Source: CAYJDG01 sp964368875 (GTDB taxonomy: Bacteria > Pseudomonadota > Alphaproteobacteria > Micavibrionales > Micavibrionaceae). Taken from it: a stretch of 64,000 nucleotides of DNA. How positions within the stretch are numbered: the first letter of the stretch is position 1; each line of letters opens with the position of its first letter. Positions 8,064 through 15,946 of the stretch are shown piece after piece. The stretch covers positions 62,001 to 126,000 of the forward strand of contig CAYJDG010000001.1 of the NCBI GenBank assembly GCA_964368875.1, given 5' to 3'. The notes beneath the pieces were generated by a model. It did no database searches, had not been told where the DNA came from, and saw only the letters and a program-made list of their open reading frames with translations. A program made the position numbers and the translations under genes.

Positions 8064-8471
8064 ATGTGGCCACGTGATCGTTATATCGGGCCGGGTGGTG
8101 GCCTCTATACCGGACCGGGAGGCGGCATGTCCTCTGCTTATGGCGGCGGTATGTTCAAAGGTCCGGGTGGTGGTCTTTCCACGCGTCATGGTGGCGGCTT
8201 ATATACTGGACCCGGCGGCGGTCTCTATACTGGCCCGGGCGGTGGATTGTATGAAGGGCCTGGGGGTGGTTTGTACACGGGTCCGGGAGGCGGACTGTTT
8301 CGCGGACCGGGTGGTGGTTTGTATGACGGGGATGGCGGCGGTCTTTATGATGGTCCTTCGACAATTCCTTACAAGAGCAATATACCGCCGTGGCCAGTCT
8401 TCATTGAGGAACTTCGTAAACGTAAACTGGATTATCTGGCCGATATGATCGCGCTTCACCGAGGACTTTAA
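8064..8471 (+). CDS. Glycine-rich octapeptide-repeat protein
   Basis: I start this 135-residue protein at the ATG at 8064 (MWPRDR), which lies 3 bases after the SPOR stop; a longer in-frame ORF would run into the SPOR gene. Residues 7-94 are eleven consecutive 8-residue repeats with consensus YxGPGGGL, the first position being aromatic in nine of the eleven. A non-repetitive tail follows (PPWPVFIEELRKRKLDYLADMIALHRGL region), predicted as an amphipathic helix. There is no signal peptide. The repeat DNA is varied in codon use, so it is kept at protein level. It lies between SPOR and nagZ with very short spacing, and is probably co-transcribed. I do not know its function. Confidence 0.8.
   Translation: MWPRDRYIGPGGGLYTGPGGGMSSAYGGGMFKGPGGGLSTRHGGGLYTGPGGGLYTGPGGGLYEGPGGGLYTGPGGGLFRGPGGGLYDGDGGGLYDGPSTIPYKSNIPPWPVFIEELRKRKLDYLADMIALHRGL
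8082..8345 (+). repeat. Eleven tandem 24-bp units encoding YxGPGGGL
   Basis: Eleven in-frame 24-base units, for example YIGPGGGL, YTGPGGGM, FKGPGGGL and YDGDGGGL. Units three and five are degenerate at the first half (SSAYGGGM, STRHGGGL). Third-codon positions differ between units, which argues against very recent DNA-level duplication. Confidence 0.9.
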
Positions 8472-8473
8472 GT

Positions 8474-9460
8474 ATGCAGGACAGACCACTGCCGCTCGCC
8501 GCAGTCTTTTCGATTGAAGGTGAAGAACTAAGCCACGCCGAGAAAACCTTGTTTTCTGCAGCTCAGCCCTTCGGCTTCATTCTCTTTGGCCGCAATTGCA
8601 AATCACCGCATCAGGTTAAGAAACTGACCGACCAGTTGCGCACGACGGTCGGCTGGGATTGCCCGGTGCTGATCGATCAGGAAGGTGGACGTGTCGCGCG
8701 GCTCAAGCCGCCGCACTGGGACGCGTTTCAGACTGCGCAACATTACGGCGAAAAAATCGAACATAATCATAATGAAGGAGTCTTGCGTCTCGAGCGGGAC
8801 ATGATTGATCTTGCGAAATCGCTGATGGAAATCGGTATTGATGTGAATTGTTCGCCGGTCCTTGATCTTCTGTATTCTGATACCCATGCGGCTATCGGCG
8901 ATCGCGCCTATAGCAGCTCGATTGCTACGGTGGTCGATGCGGCCGATGCTGTATGCAAATCCTTCCTTGATGTGGGTGTGACTCCCGTCATCAAACATCT
9001 GCCCGGCCATGGCCGCGCTGTGGTCGACAGCCACCACAATCTCCCGGAAGTCAGCACGTCGCTCGAGGAGCTGAATGCGACCGATTTTGAGCCGTTCCGC
9101 CAGATCGCCAAAAAGCCCTATGCCCCGAGTTTGTGGGGAATGGTCGCCCATATCGTCTATACCCAGATCGATCCGGACCGTCCGGCCTCGATTTCCCCTA
9201 TTGTTATCAATGACATAATCCGGGGTACGATCGGCTTCGACGGGCTGCTCTTCTCGGATGACCTTGATATGAAAGCCCTTGAAAAATATGGATCAATTGC
9301 CGAAAGAGGCAGAGAATCCTTGCAAGCCGGCTGTGATCTTGCTTTGTATTGCTGGGCCAAACTGGATGTTATGGAACAGCTAGCCGCCAGCCTGCCGCCG
9401 TTGTCGGCTAAGGCTTGGCAACGCTGGGAAACCTCGCTCGAAGCCCGCTGGGCCGCGTAG
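8474..9460 (+). CDS. nagZ: Beta-N-acetylhexosaminidase (glycoside hydrolase family 3)
   Basis: The 328-residue cytoplasmic enzyme removes N-acetylglucosamine from peptidoglycan fragments during cell-wall recycling. Motifs are IDQEGGRVARL (about 68-77), KHLPGHGRAVVDSHHNLP (Lys174-His175, the family signature with the mobile catalytic His loop) and LFSDDLDMKAL (the SDD nucleophile region near 262). The length is normal. The gene starts 2 bases after the repeat-protein stop, between the SPOR protein and scpA, which is the usual alphaproteobacterial setting. Confidence 0.95.
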   Translation: MQDRPLPLAAVFSIEGEELSHAEKTLFSAAQPFGFILFGRNCKSPHQVKKLTDQLRTTVGWDCPVLIDQEGGRVARLKPPHWDAFQTAQHYGEKIEHNHNEGVLRLERDMIDLAKSLMEIGIDVNCSPVLDLLYSDTHAAIGDRAYSSSIATVVDAADAVCKSFLDVGVTPVIKHLPGHGRAVVDSHHNLPEVSTSLEELNATDFEPFRQIAKKPYAPSLWGMVAHIVYTQIDPDRPASISPIVINDIIRGTIGFDGLLFSDDLDMKALEKYGSIAERGRESLQAGCDLALYCWAKLDVMEQLAASLPPLSAKAWQRWETSLEARWAA

Positions 9461-9480
9461 AGAAACGTTAAAGTGTTAAG

Positions 9481-10344
9481 ATGACCGCAGACGCACAACC
9501 GACCTTTACCGAAGACGCTCCGCGCGCCGATGTTCCGGCGCCGGTCAGCGATGCCCTGCTGTTGCAGCTCGATAATTTCGAAGGCCCTATCGATGTCCTG
9601 CTTCAGCTTGCCCGCGATCAGAAAGTCGACCTGACGCAAATCTCGATTTTGCAACTCGCCCGCCAGTACCTCTCGTTTATTGATCGCGCGCAGGCGCTCA
9701 GCCTCGACATAGCTGCAGAATACCTCGTGATGGCGGCGTGGCTCGCCTATCTGAAATCACGCCTGCTGTTACCGAAGACAGAAGAGCAGGGTGATGAGCC
9801 GTCTGCCGATATGATTGCCGAAGCGCTCGCCTATCAACTGCGTCGCCTCGAAGCGATCCAGCAAGGTGCCCAGAAAATGGGCCAACGCATGCGCCAGATG
9901 CTCAGCGTCTATCCGCGTGGTTACCGCGAAAAATTCACCGCGCCGGAACCTGATAAATATGCGGTTGATCTCTACTCGCTTCTCAAAGCCTATGGTGATA
10001 TCACCCAGCGCAAGACCAGCAGCAAATACGAACTGGTCGCGTATGATGTCATGTCGATGGAAGATGCGATGCGCCGCCTGACCAAGATGCTCGGTCAGTT
10101 GCCGCGCAATGATGTCTCCAGTATCTGGACGACGCTCAGCAGCTTTATTCCTGAAAAAGTCGGCACACCGCTCTATGCGAAATCGTCGCTGGCTTCGATC
10201 CTGACCGCCTCGCTTGAGCTTGCCAAACAAGGCAAACTCGAGCTGCGCCAGGACGGCCTGTTCCGCCCGATTTACCTGCGCGCGGTCGACCGCGAACCTC
10301 TCGAACAACAAGACCAAGGACAATCCAATGAGTCAGTCAACTGA
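9481..10344 (+). CDS. scpA: Segregation and condensation protein A
   Basis: ScpA is the kleisin subunit that bridges SMC heads in the bacterial condensin complex. The 287-residue protein has the characteristic LDNFEGPIDVLLQLARDQKVDLTQISI N-terminal region (about residues 30-57), the YLVMAAWLAYLKSRLLLP segment and a C-terminal winged-helix part (LASILTASLELAKQGKLELRQ). It overlaps scpB by 17 bases. No smc gene is in the window. Confidence 0.94.
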   Translation: MTADAQPTFTEDAPRADVPAPVSDALLLQLDNFEGPIDVLLQLARDQKVDLTQISILQLARQYLSFIDRAQALSLDIAAEYLVMAAWLAYLKSRLLLPKTEEQGDEPSADMIAEALAYQLRRLEAIQQGAQKMGQRMRQMLSVYPRGYREKFTAPEPDKYAVDLYSLLKAYGDITQRKTSSKYELVAYDVMSMEDAMRRLTKMLGQLPRNDVSSIWTTLSSFIPEKVGTPLYAKSSLASILTASLELAKQGKLELRQDGLFRPIYLRAVDREPLEQQDQGQSNESVN

Positions 10345-11200
10345 AGCCGCTGTCGAAGTCGAAGTGGAAGAAGAATTCGAAGAAGCCATGATCGAGGCCG
10401 CGCCTGAAGAGGCCGCGCCGCTGATCGCCCTTGAAGATCCGGTTCAGCAGAAACGTCTGCTCGAAGCGCTCCTCTTTGCGTCGCCTGAGCCGATCAGCAT
10501 TCGCGCCATGCAGAACCGTCTGCCGGAAAGCGCCGATGTCGGTAAAATTCTCCTCGATCTGCAAGCTGAATATGCGGAGCGTGGCATTCACCTCGTGCGT
10601 CTCGAAGATGTCTGGGCGTTCCGTTCGGCCCCTGATCTTGGCGCGCATCTCGCGCTGACCAAGAAAGAAGAGAAAAAACTTTCCCGCGCTGCGCTCGAAA
10701 CGCTGTCGATTATTGCCTACCATCAGCCGGTCACCCGCGCTGAAGTCGAAAACATTCGTGGTGTGGCGACCAGCAAAGGTACGCTTGACGTGCTGCTCGA
10801 AGCTGGCTGGATCAAACCAGGCCGCCGCCTTGAAACACCGGGCCGCCCACTTACATGGATCACGACTAATGTGTTCCTCGATGAGTTTGGCATCAGTGAT
10901 CTGAAAGACCTGCCGGGTCTTGCTGAGCTCAAAGCCACTGGCTTGCTCGATACGCGACCAGCGATCGATACCATTCCGGGTGCTGCCGATCTCTTTACGG
11001 CGAATGAAAATATTCCCTCATCTGGCGAATCTGATGATGAAGATGCGGTGGATGCCGATGATGAGGAAGACGACGACGAGGATGATGACGATGATATCGA
11101 AGTCGCCGCTGCTGAAGAAAATGACGACGACTCCGATGATGATGATGAAGACGATGATGATGACTCGGATGACGATGATGATGAAGAGGAGGACGCATAA
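10328..11200 (+). CDS. scpB: Segregation and condensation protein B with long acidic tail
   Basis: I use the ATG at 10328 inside the scpA end; an ORF extending further upstream is only an overlap with scpA. The 290-residue protein has the ScpB tandem winged-helix core: KRLLEALLFASPEPIS, LSRAALETLSIIAYHQPVTRAEVENIRGV and GRRLETPGRPLTWITT. ScpB dimers bind ScpA and regulate SMC. Residues 236-290 form a tail in which about 43 of 55 residues are Asp or Glu, much more acidic than is usual. A shorter acidic run (EVEVEEEFEE) stands at the N-terminus. The stop overlaps the tatA start (TAATG). Confidence 0.93.
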   Translation: MSQSTEAAVEVEVEEEFEEAMIEAAPEEAAPLIALEDPVQQKRLLEALLFASPEPISIRAMQNRLPESADVGKILLDLQAEYAERGIHLVRLEDVWAFRSAPDLGAHLALTKKEEKKLSRAALETLSIIAYHQPVTRAEVENIRGVATSKGTLDVLLEAGWIKPGRRLETPGRPLTWITTNVFLDEFGISDLKDLPGLAELKATGLLDTRPAIDTIPGAADLFTANENIPSSGESDDEDAVDADDEEDDDEDDDDDIEVAAAEENDDDSDDDDEDDDDDSDDDDDEEEDA

Positions 11201-11370
11201 TGTCTCTCGGTTGGCCTGAAATACTTTTAATTGTTCTGGTGATCTTTCTGCTTTTCGGGGCAGGCAAGCTGCCGCGCCTGATGGGCGACTTCGCCGATGG
11301 CGTCAAAGCTTTCAAAAAAGGCATGAAGGACGACGATACCAAACCATCGCCGCCTGAAAACAAGGTTTAA
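11200..11370 (+). CDS. tatA: Twin-arginine translocase subunit TatA
   Basis: This small gene of 56 residues begins at the ATG that overlaps the scpB stop by one base. The protein starts MSLGWPEILLIVLVIFLLFG, the usual single N-terminal membrane helix, continues with the FGxxKLP-type hinge (FGAGKLPRLMGDF) and an amphipathic helix (DGVKAFKKGMKDD), and ends with a short polar tail. TatA oligomers form the pore for folded Tat substrates. tatB and tatC follow directly, which settles the identity. Confidence 0.93.
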   Translation: MSLGWPEILLIVLVIFLLFGAGKLPRLMGDFADGVKAFKKGMKDDDTKPSPPENKV

Positions 11371-11406
11371 GAGTTCCTGTAACTCTATCTCTCTTCAGGA
11401 GCGTTC

Positions 11407-11721
11407 ATGCTCGATTTTAGCTGGTCAGAATTGCTGGTGGTTATTCTTGTCGCGGTCATCGCGATCGGCCCGAAACAGTTGCCTGAAGTTCTCTACGGTC
11501 TCGGTAAAATCGTGCGGCGATTACAGTATATGCGCTATGCCCTGACCCGTCAGTTCGATGATTTTATGGATCAGACCGATCTCAAGGATATTCGCAATTC
11601 TGCACGCATCGTGCCTGCCGAACTGCTCACCAGCATGACCGATGAAGCGGAAGCCGATGAAGAGGCTGTCATGCTTGCCAAACCTCTGGAAAAGACCGAT
11701 GACTCCAAACCCCAATCCTGA
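11407..11721 (+). CDS. tatB: Twin-arginine translocase subunit TatB
   Basis: The 104-residue protein has an N-terminal membrane helix (FSWSELLVVILVAVIAIGPKQLP) with the glutamate near position 8 and the GPKQLP hinge typical of TatB, followed by an amphipathic helix and an acidic tail. TatB with TatC forms the receptor for twin-arginine signal peptides. A CAGGAGCG ribosome site precedes the ATG. The end overlaps tatC by 23 bases. Confidence 0.92.
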   Translation: MLDFSWSELLVVILVAVIAIGPKQLPEVLYGLGKIVRRLQYMRYALTRQFDDFMDQTDLKDIRNSARIVPAELLTSMTDEAEADEEAVMLAKPLEKTDDSKPQS

Positions 11722-12493
11722 TGCGACCCACCGCCCGGTGCTTGAGCATCTGGCCGAGCTACGCACGCGCCTGCTCTGGTCGATGGTGGCGATGATTGTT
11801 GGTACGGGCGTGTGCTATCTGTTTGTCGAAGACATCTATGGTTTTTTGGTTAAGCCTTTGGCGGACGCAATGGGACCTGGGGATAGCCAGCGTCTGATCT
11901 ACACCAATCTGACCGAAGCCTTTTTCACCTACATGAAGGTCGCGATTTTTGCCGGGGTTTTTCTGACCTTTCCGATTTTTGCGACCCAGGTCTGGCTGTT
12001 CATAGCGCCCGGGCTTTACAAGAAAGAGCGCCGGACCATCCTGCCATTTCTCATCTGCTCACCAATTCTCTTTTTTCTCGGCGGCGCGACGGTCTATTGC
12101 ATCGTGCTGCCGCTCGCGTGGAAATTCTTCTTAAGTTTTCAGAGTAAGGGGGAGGATACCGTCCTGCCGATCATGCTCGAGGCGCGGGTCGGGGAGTATC
12201 TCGATCTGGTCATGACCCTGATTTTTGCCTTTGGTCTGTGCTTCCAGTTGCCGATTTTCCTCGCCTTGCTGGCCCAAGCCGGGATCATCGATGCCGAATG
12301 GCTGGTGAAAAAGCGCCGCTATGCGGTCGTGATCGTCTTTATTGTTGCTGCCTTCTTGACCCCGCCTGATATAATCAGTCAAATATCTCTGGCCATCCCT
12401 CTGATGGCGCTCTACGAGATTTCAATTTTCATCATCCGCCGTCTGGCGGTCAGCGAACCCACCAAGAATGACCTCACCGATCCAGCGGTTTAA
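11699..12493 (+). CDS. tatC: Twin-arginine translocase subunit TatC
   Basis: I start at the ATG at 11699 (MTPNPNPDATHRPV), inside tatB; the open frame upstream of it is antisense-free overlap only. The 264-residue polytopic protein has the LEHLAELRTRLLWS signature near residue 15, the F(T)YMKVAIFAGVFLTFP segment, six predicted membrane helices and the AAFLTPPDIISQ motif before the last helices. TatC recognises the twin-arginine signal. It completes a tatABC operon and overlaps zapE by 26 bases. Confidence 0.95.
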   Translation: MTPNPNPDATHRPVLEHLAELRTRLLWSMVAMIVGTGVCYLFVEDIYGFLVKPLADAMGPGDSQRLIYTNLTEAFFTYMKVAIFAGVFLTFPIFATQVWLFIAPGLYKKERRTILPFLICSPILFFLGGATVYCIVLPLAWKFFLSFQSKGEDTVLPIMLEARVGEYLDLVMTLIFAFGLCFQLPIFLALLAQAGIIDAEWLVKKRRYAVVIVFIVAAFLTPPDIISQISLAIPLMALYEISIFIIRRLAVSEPTKNDLTDPAV

Positions 12494-13577
12494 GGAAAAA
12501 GTATCTGCAGGACTGCTCGACGCCGACGGACGGCAGGAGCAGGCTGCGCAGGCGCTTGATCGCCTGTATCAGGCTGTCGTCATCCATCACGGTCAAAAGA
12601 CCGGCTGGGTTAAACGCATGGCGATCTTTAAGGGCAAGGAAGCCGTACCGCGTGGCGTTTATATGTATGGCCCGGTTGGGCGCGGCAAGTCGATGCTGAT
12701 GGACATGTTTTATGATGCTGTCCCGTTCGGTATCAAAAAGCGTCGCGTTCATTTTCACCAGTTCATGATTGAAGTGCATGATTATATTCATTCGCGCCGC
12801 TCGGGCGGTGTCATCGAAGATATGGAAGCGGCTCTGCCGTCACTGGCCTCGATCATTTCGAACCGTTCCAAAATTCTCTGCTTCGATGAATTCCATGTGA
12901 CAGATGTGGCCGATGCGATGTTGCTGGGCCGTTTGTTTACAGCGATTTTCGATCATGGTGTTTCAGTCGTTATCACCAGCAACTGGCAGCCTGATGATCT
13001 CTACAAGGGCGGTCTGCAGCGCGAGCGCTTCCTGCCGTTTATCGAGCTGATCAAGAAACGCATGGATGTGATTTGTCTCGACGGCGAAATCGATTACCGT
13101 GCCCGCAAGCTGAAGGAACTCTCAGTATATTTTACGCCGCTGGGTACGGCGAGTGCCGCACGGGCGGATAATTTGTTCGTCTCGCTCACCGATGAAGAAG
13201 ACCCGCACCCTGACCTCATCAGCGTCAAGGGCCGCACCATTCAGGTGCCTCTCGCGACCAAAGGGGTCGCCCGGTTCGGCTTTGCGCATTTGTGCGAGCG
13301 TCCGCTCGGGGCAGAGGATTACATCGCGATTGCCAAGCGTTACCATACGGTTTTTCTTGAGAACGTTCCCCGCCTTGGCTATGACCGCCGCAACGAAGCC
13401 AAGCGGCTGATGACGCTCGTGGATATTCTTTATGACCATCACCGCAATCTGGTCATAACTGCGGAAGAGCAGCCGGACCGTCTCTATAGCGGCACCGATC
13501 ATGCCTTCGAATTTCAGCGTACCGTCAGCCGGTTACAGGAAATGCAGACCCCGGAATACTTCAACCGGAAGACATAA
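12468..13577 (+). CDS. zapE: Cell division ATPase ZapE (AFG1-like)
   Basis: The 369-residue AAA-like ATPase has Walker A GPVGRGKS (68-75), Walker B ILCFDEF (136-142) and the family segments VHFHQFM and VITSNWQPDDLYKGGLQRERFLP. Bacterial ZapE is linked to the Z-ring at late division and to low-oxygen growth. The mitochondrial homologue AFG1 handles respiratory subunits. The ATG lies inside the end of tatC, so it is probably translated from the same message. In Alphaproteobacteria zapE commonly stands just upstream of mdh and the suc genes, as here. Confidence 0.92.
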   Translation: MTSPIQRFKEKVSAGLLDADGRQEQAAQALDRLYQAVVIHHGQKTGWVKRMAIFKGKEAVPRGVYMYGPVGRGKSMLMDMFYDAVPFGIKKRRVHFHQFMIEVHDYIHSRRSGGVIEDMEAALPSLASIISNRSKILCFDEFHVTDVADAMLLGRLFTAIFDHGVSVVITSNWQPDDLYKGGLQRERFLPFIELIKKRMDVICLDGEIDYRARKLKELSVYFTPLGTASAARADNLFVSLTDEEDPHPDLISVKGRTIQVPLATKGVARFGFAHLCERPLGAEDYIAIAKRYHTVFLENVPRLGYDRRNEAKRLMTLVDILYDHHRNLVITAEEQPDRLYSGTDHAFEFQRTVSRLQEMQTPEYFNRKT

Positions 13578-13620
13578 CCCCCTCATGGTTTTTTAAGCAG
13601 GAATTGGTATACTACCCGCC

Positions 13621-14898
13621 ATGTCATTTTTCAGTTCCCTCTTCGGTAAAAGCGACCCCGCGAAAAAACAAAAGCGGGATGAAGAACGCTATGGTAAAGA
13701 AAAGCAGATTGCACTGTCGGATGATGCCGCAGCCCGCATGAAGCTGGCCAAAAGCCCCAAGACTCATCAGGAAATCCTTTATTATCTCGCCCAAAGTGAC
13801 CCGGATGCGACCGTGCGCCGCGCCGTCGCCACCAATGATGCAACTCCGCTGCACGCCAGCCCGGTTCTGGCCGTCGATCAGGATCAGGACGTAAAACTTG
13901 CGCTGGCCGGGCGGCTGGTCAAACTTCTGCCGGAATTATCGTCGGACAAACACAGCCAGCTCTATGCATTCTCGATTCAAGCCCTCGGCACGCTCGCGCT
14001 CGATGAAGTGCTGAAAATCCGCATGGTGCTGTCATCGACCTTGAAAGATGAGCTGCAGGCTCCGCCGGAAGTTGTTGGTCATCTGGCGCGCGATCTTGAG
14101 CGCGCCGTGTCTGAACCGATTTTGCGCTATTGCGTTGCGCTCACAGACACAGATCTCCTTGAAATTCTCAAAGGCCATCCGGCGAGCTGGGCGATTCAGG
14201 CGATTGCCGCCCGCCCCAAAGTCAGCATGCCGATTTCTCAGGCGGTTATCGATACCGATGACGTCGATGCCGGTATTTTGCTCCTTGGAAACAAAGGCGC
14301 ACAGATTTCCAACGATACGCTCAGTACGATTGTCGAGAAGGCCAAGAGTTTTCCGCAGTGGCAGAAGCCTGTCGCAACCGTCAAAAATCTCTCGCCTGAA
14401 ATGGCCAAAGTTCTGGCCGGGTTTGTCGATCAGTCGGTTAAGGACCTTTTATTGGCCCGTACCGATCTCGATGCCGACACCATGGATGAAATCACCAGCA
14501 TCATGCGCCGCCGCCTCGATTTTCTTGAGGAGAGCGAGCAGGGTCTTGTGACGCCTGAAGAGCGGGTTAAAAAAATGATAGCCGATGGCAAGCTCAACGA
14601 AGAAGCCGTCGCCGATGCCCTCGGGGTACGCGACAAAGACTTCGTCATCGTGGCGCTTGCTGCGCTGGTGCGTACATCGCGCACCAACATGGAAAACATC
14701 GTCGCCATGCATGCGCCAAAACCGATCCTGGCAGTCTGCTGGAAGGCAGGCCTGACGATGCGTCTTGCGTTGCAATTGCAAAAAGAACTCTGCCTTGTGC
14801 CGCCCAAGGAACTGATTTATCCGCGCGGTGGCACTGATTATCCGCTCGATAAAAAAGAGATGGAATGGCAGCTCGAATTTCTCGGTTTGGCTAAATAA
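13621..14898 (+). CDS. DUF2336 domain protein
   Basis: The 425-residue soluble protein is made almost wholly of alpha-helical repeats that recall HEAT-type repeats: ARMKLAKSPKTHQEILYYLAQ, DPDATVRRAVATND, LDEVLKIRMVLSSTLKDEL. This fits the alphaproteobacterial DUF2336 family, whose biochemical role is not established. There is no signal peptide or membrane helix. It lies between zapE and mdh, 30 bases before the mdh start. Partner binding is a guess from the repeat architecture. Confidence 0.7.
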   Translation: MSFFSSLFGKSDPAKKQKRDEERYGKEKQIALSDDAAARMKLAKSPKTHQEILYYLAQSDPDATVRRAVATNDATPLHASPVLAVDQDQDVKLALAGRLVKLLPELSSDKHSQLYAFSIQALGTLALDEVLKIRMVLSSTLKDELQAPPEVVGHLARDLERAVSEPILRYCVALTDTDLLEILKGHPASWAIQAIAARPKVSMPISQAVIDTDDVDAGILLLGNKGAQISNDTLSTIVEKAKSFPQWQKPVATVKNLSPEMAKVLAGFVDQSVKDLLLARTDLDADTMDEITSIMRRRLDFLEESEQGLVTPEERVKKMIADGKLNEEAVADALGVRDKDFVIVALAALVRTSRTNMENIVAMHAPKPILAVCWKAGLTMRLALQLQKELCLVPPKELIYPRGGTDYPLDKKEMEWQLEFLGLAK

Positions 14899-14927
14899 AA
14901 CGAAACTATCTGAAAGGAACTATCATC

Positions 14928-15881
14928 ATGGCACGTGCAAAAATTGGTTTGGTTGGGGCAGGGCAGATCGGCGGTACGCTGGCAATGCTTGCAGGTCTGA
15001 AAGAGCTCGGTGATATCGCCGTGGTCGATGTGGCCGAAGGCGTACCACAGGGTAAATCTCTGGATCTGTCGCAAGTTGCTCCTGTCGAAGGCTTCGATGC
15101 CCATATCGTCGGTAGCAATTCCTACGATATTCTCAAAGGCTCAGATGTCGTCATCGTCACCGCTGGTATCCCGCGCAAGCCAGGCATGAGCCGCGACGAT
15201 CTGATCGGCATCAACAAAGGCATCATCGAAACCGTCGGCCAGAATCTCAAACAACACGCCCCGGATGCGTTCGTTATCGTCATCACCAACCCGCTCGACG
15301 TCATGGTTGAAGTCATGCAGCGTGCAACAGGCTTCGATGCGAAGAAAGTCGTTGGCATGGCGGGTGTGCTTGATAGCGCCCGTTTCCGCAGCTTCCTTGC
15401 TGACGAATTCAAAGTTTCCGTTGAAGATGTCAGCGCATTCGTGCTTGGCGGCCATGGCGATACGATGGTGCCGCTGGTGCGTTACTCATCAGTTGCGGGG
15501 ATTCCGCTGCCGGATTGCATCAAAATGGGCTGGACGACACAGGCCAAGATCGATGCGATCGTTGACCGTACCCGGAATGGTGGCGCCGAAGTCGTCAATC
15601 TGCTCAAAACCGGGTCTGCGTTTTATGCGCCTGCGGCCAGTGCAATTGCAATGGCGGAAAGCTATCTGAAAGACAAGAAACGTGTTCTGCCGTGTGCCGC
15701 TAAACTCAACGGCGAATATGGCATCAACGGTCTTTATATCGGCGTGCCGGTTATCATTGGGGCTGGCGGGATCGAGAAGATCATCGAAATCGAGCTGAAT
15801 GCCGAAGAGAAGAAAATGTTTGATCACTCGGTTGGCGCGGTCAAAGACCTGCTCGGCGCGCTCGATAAAAAAGCTGCCTAA
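14928..15881 (+). CDS. mdh: Malate dehydrogenase (LDH-like type)
   Basis: The enzyme oxidises malate to oxaloacetate with NAD in the TCA cycle. The 317-residue protein has the Rossmann motif GLVGAGQIGGTLA (7-19), ITNPLDVM, the substrate arginines around IPRKPGMSRDDL and at Arg153, and the catalytic His176 in GGHGDTMVPL. The arginine at the specificity position in the loop points to malate rather than lactate. A terminator follows directly, so mdh is not co-transcribed with sucC here, although the order mdh then sucC is conserved. Confidence 0.95.
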   Translation: MARAKIGLVGAGQIGGTLAMLAGLKELGDIAVVDVAEGVPQGKSLDLSQVAPVEGFDAHIVGSNSYDILKGSDVVIVTAGIPRKPGMSRDDLIGINKGIIETVGQNLKQHAPDAFVIVITNPLDVMVEVMQRATGFDAKKVVGMAGVLDSARFRSFLADEFKVSVEDVSAFVLGGHGDTMVPLVRYSSVAGIPLPDCIKMGWTTQAKIDAIVDRTRNGGAEVVNLLKTGSAFYAPAASAIAMAESYLKDKKRVLPCAAKLNGEYGINGLYIGVPVIIGAGGIEKIIEIELNAEEKKMFDHSVGAVKDLLGALDKKAA

Positions 15882-15895
15882 GCTTTTAAACGCAT

Positions 15896-15929
15896 AATAA
15901 AAAAGCAGGCTTTGAAGCCTACTTTTTTA
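15896..15929 (+). terminator. Terminator between mdh and the converging minus-strand gene
   Basis: AAAAAGCAGGCT, a short TTGA loop and AGCCTACTTTTTT form a stem with one mismatch, flanked by A and T runs on the two sides. It can stop transcription in both directions, serving mdh (plus) and the lytic-transglycosylase-like gene (minus, ending at 15947). Confidence 0.8.
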
Positions 15930-15946
15930 TTTCGATTTTTTCTGGT

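Noticed and set aside
8082..8345. Tandem 24-bp repeats as a possible CRISPR array
   Set aside because: There are no spacers; the units are contiguous, in frame and encode an octapeptide inside a gene.
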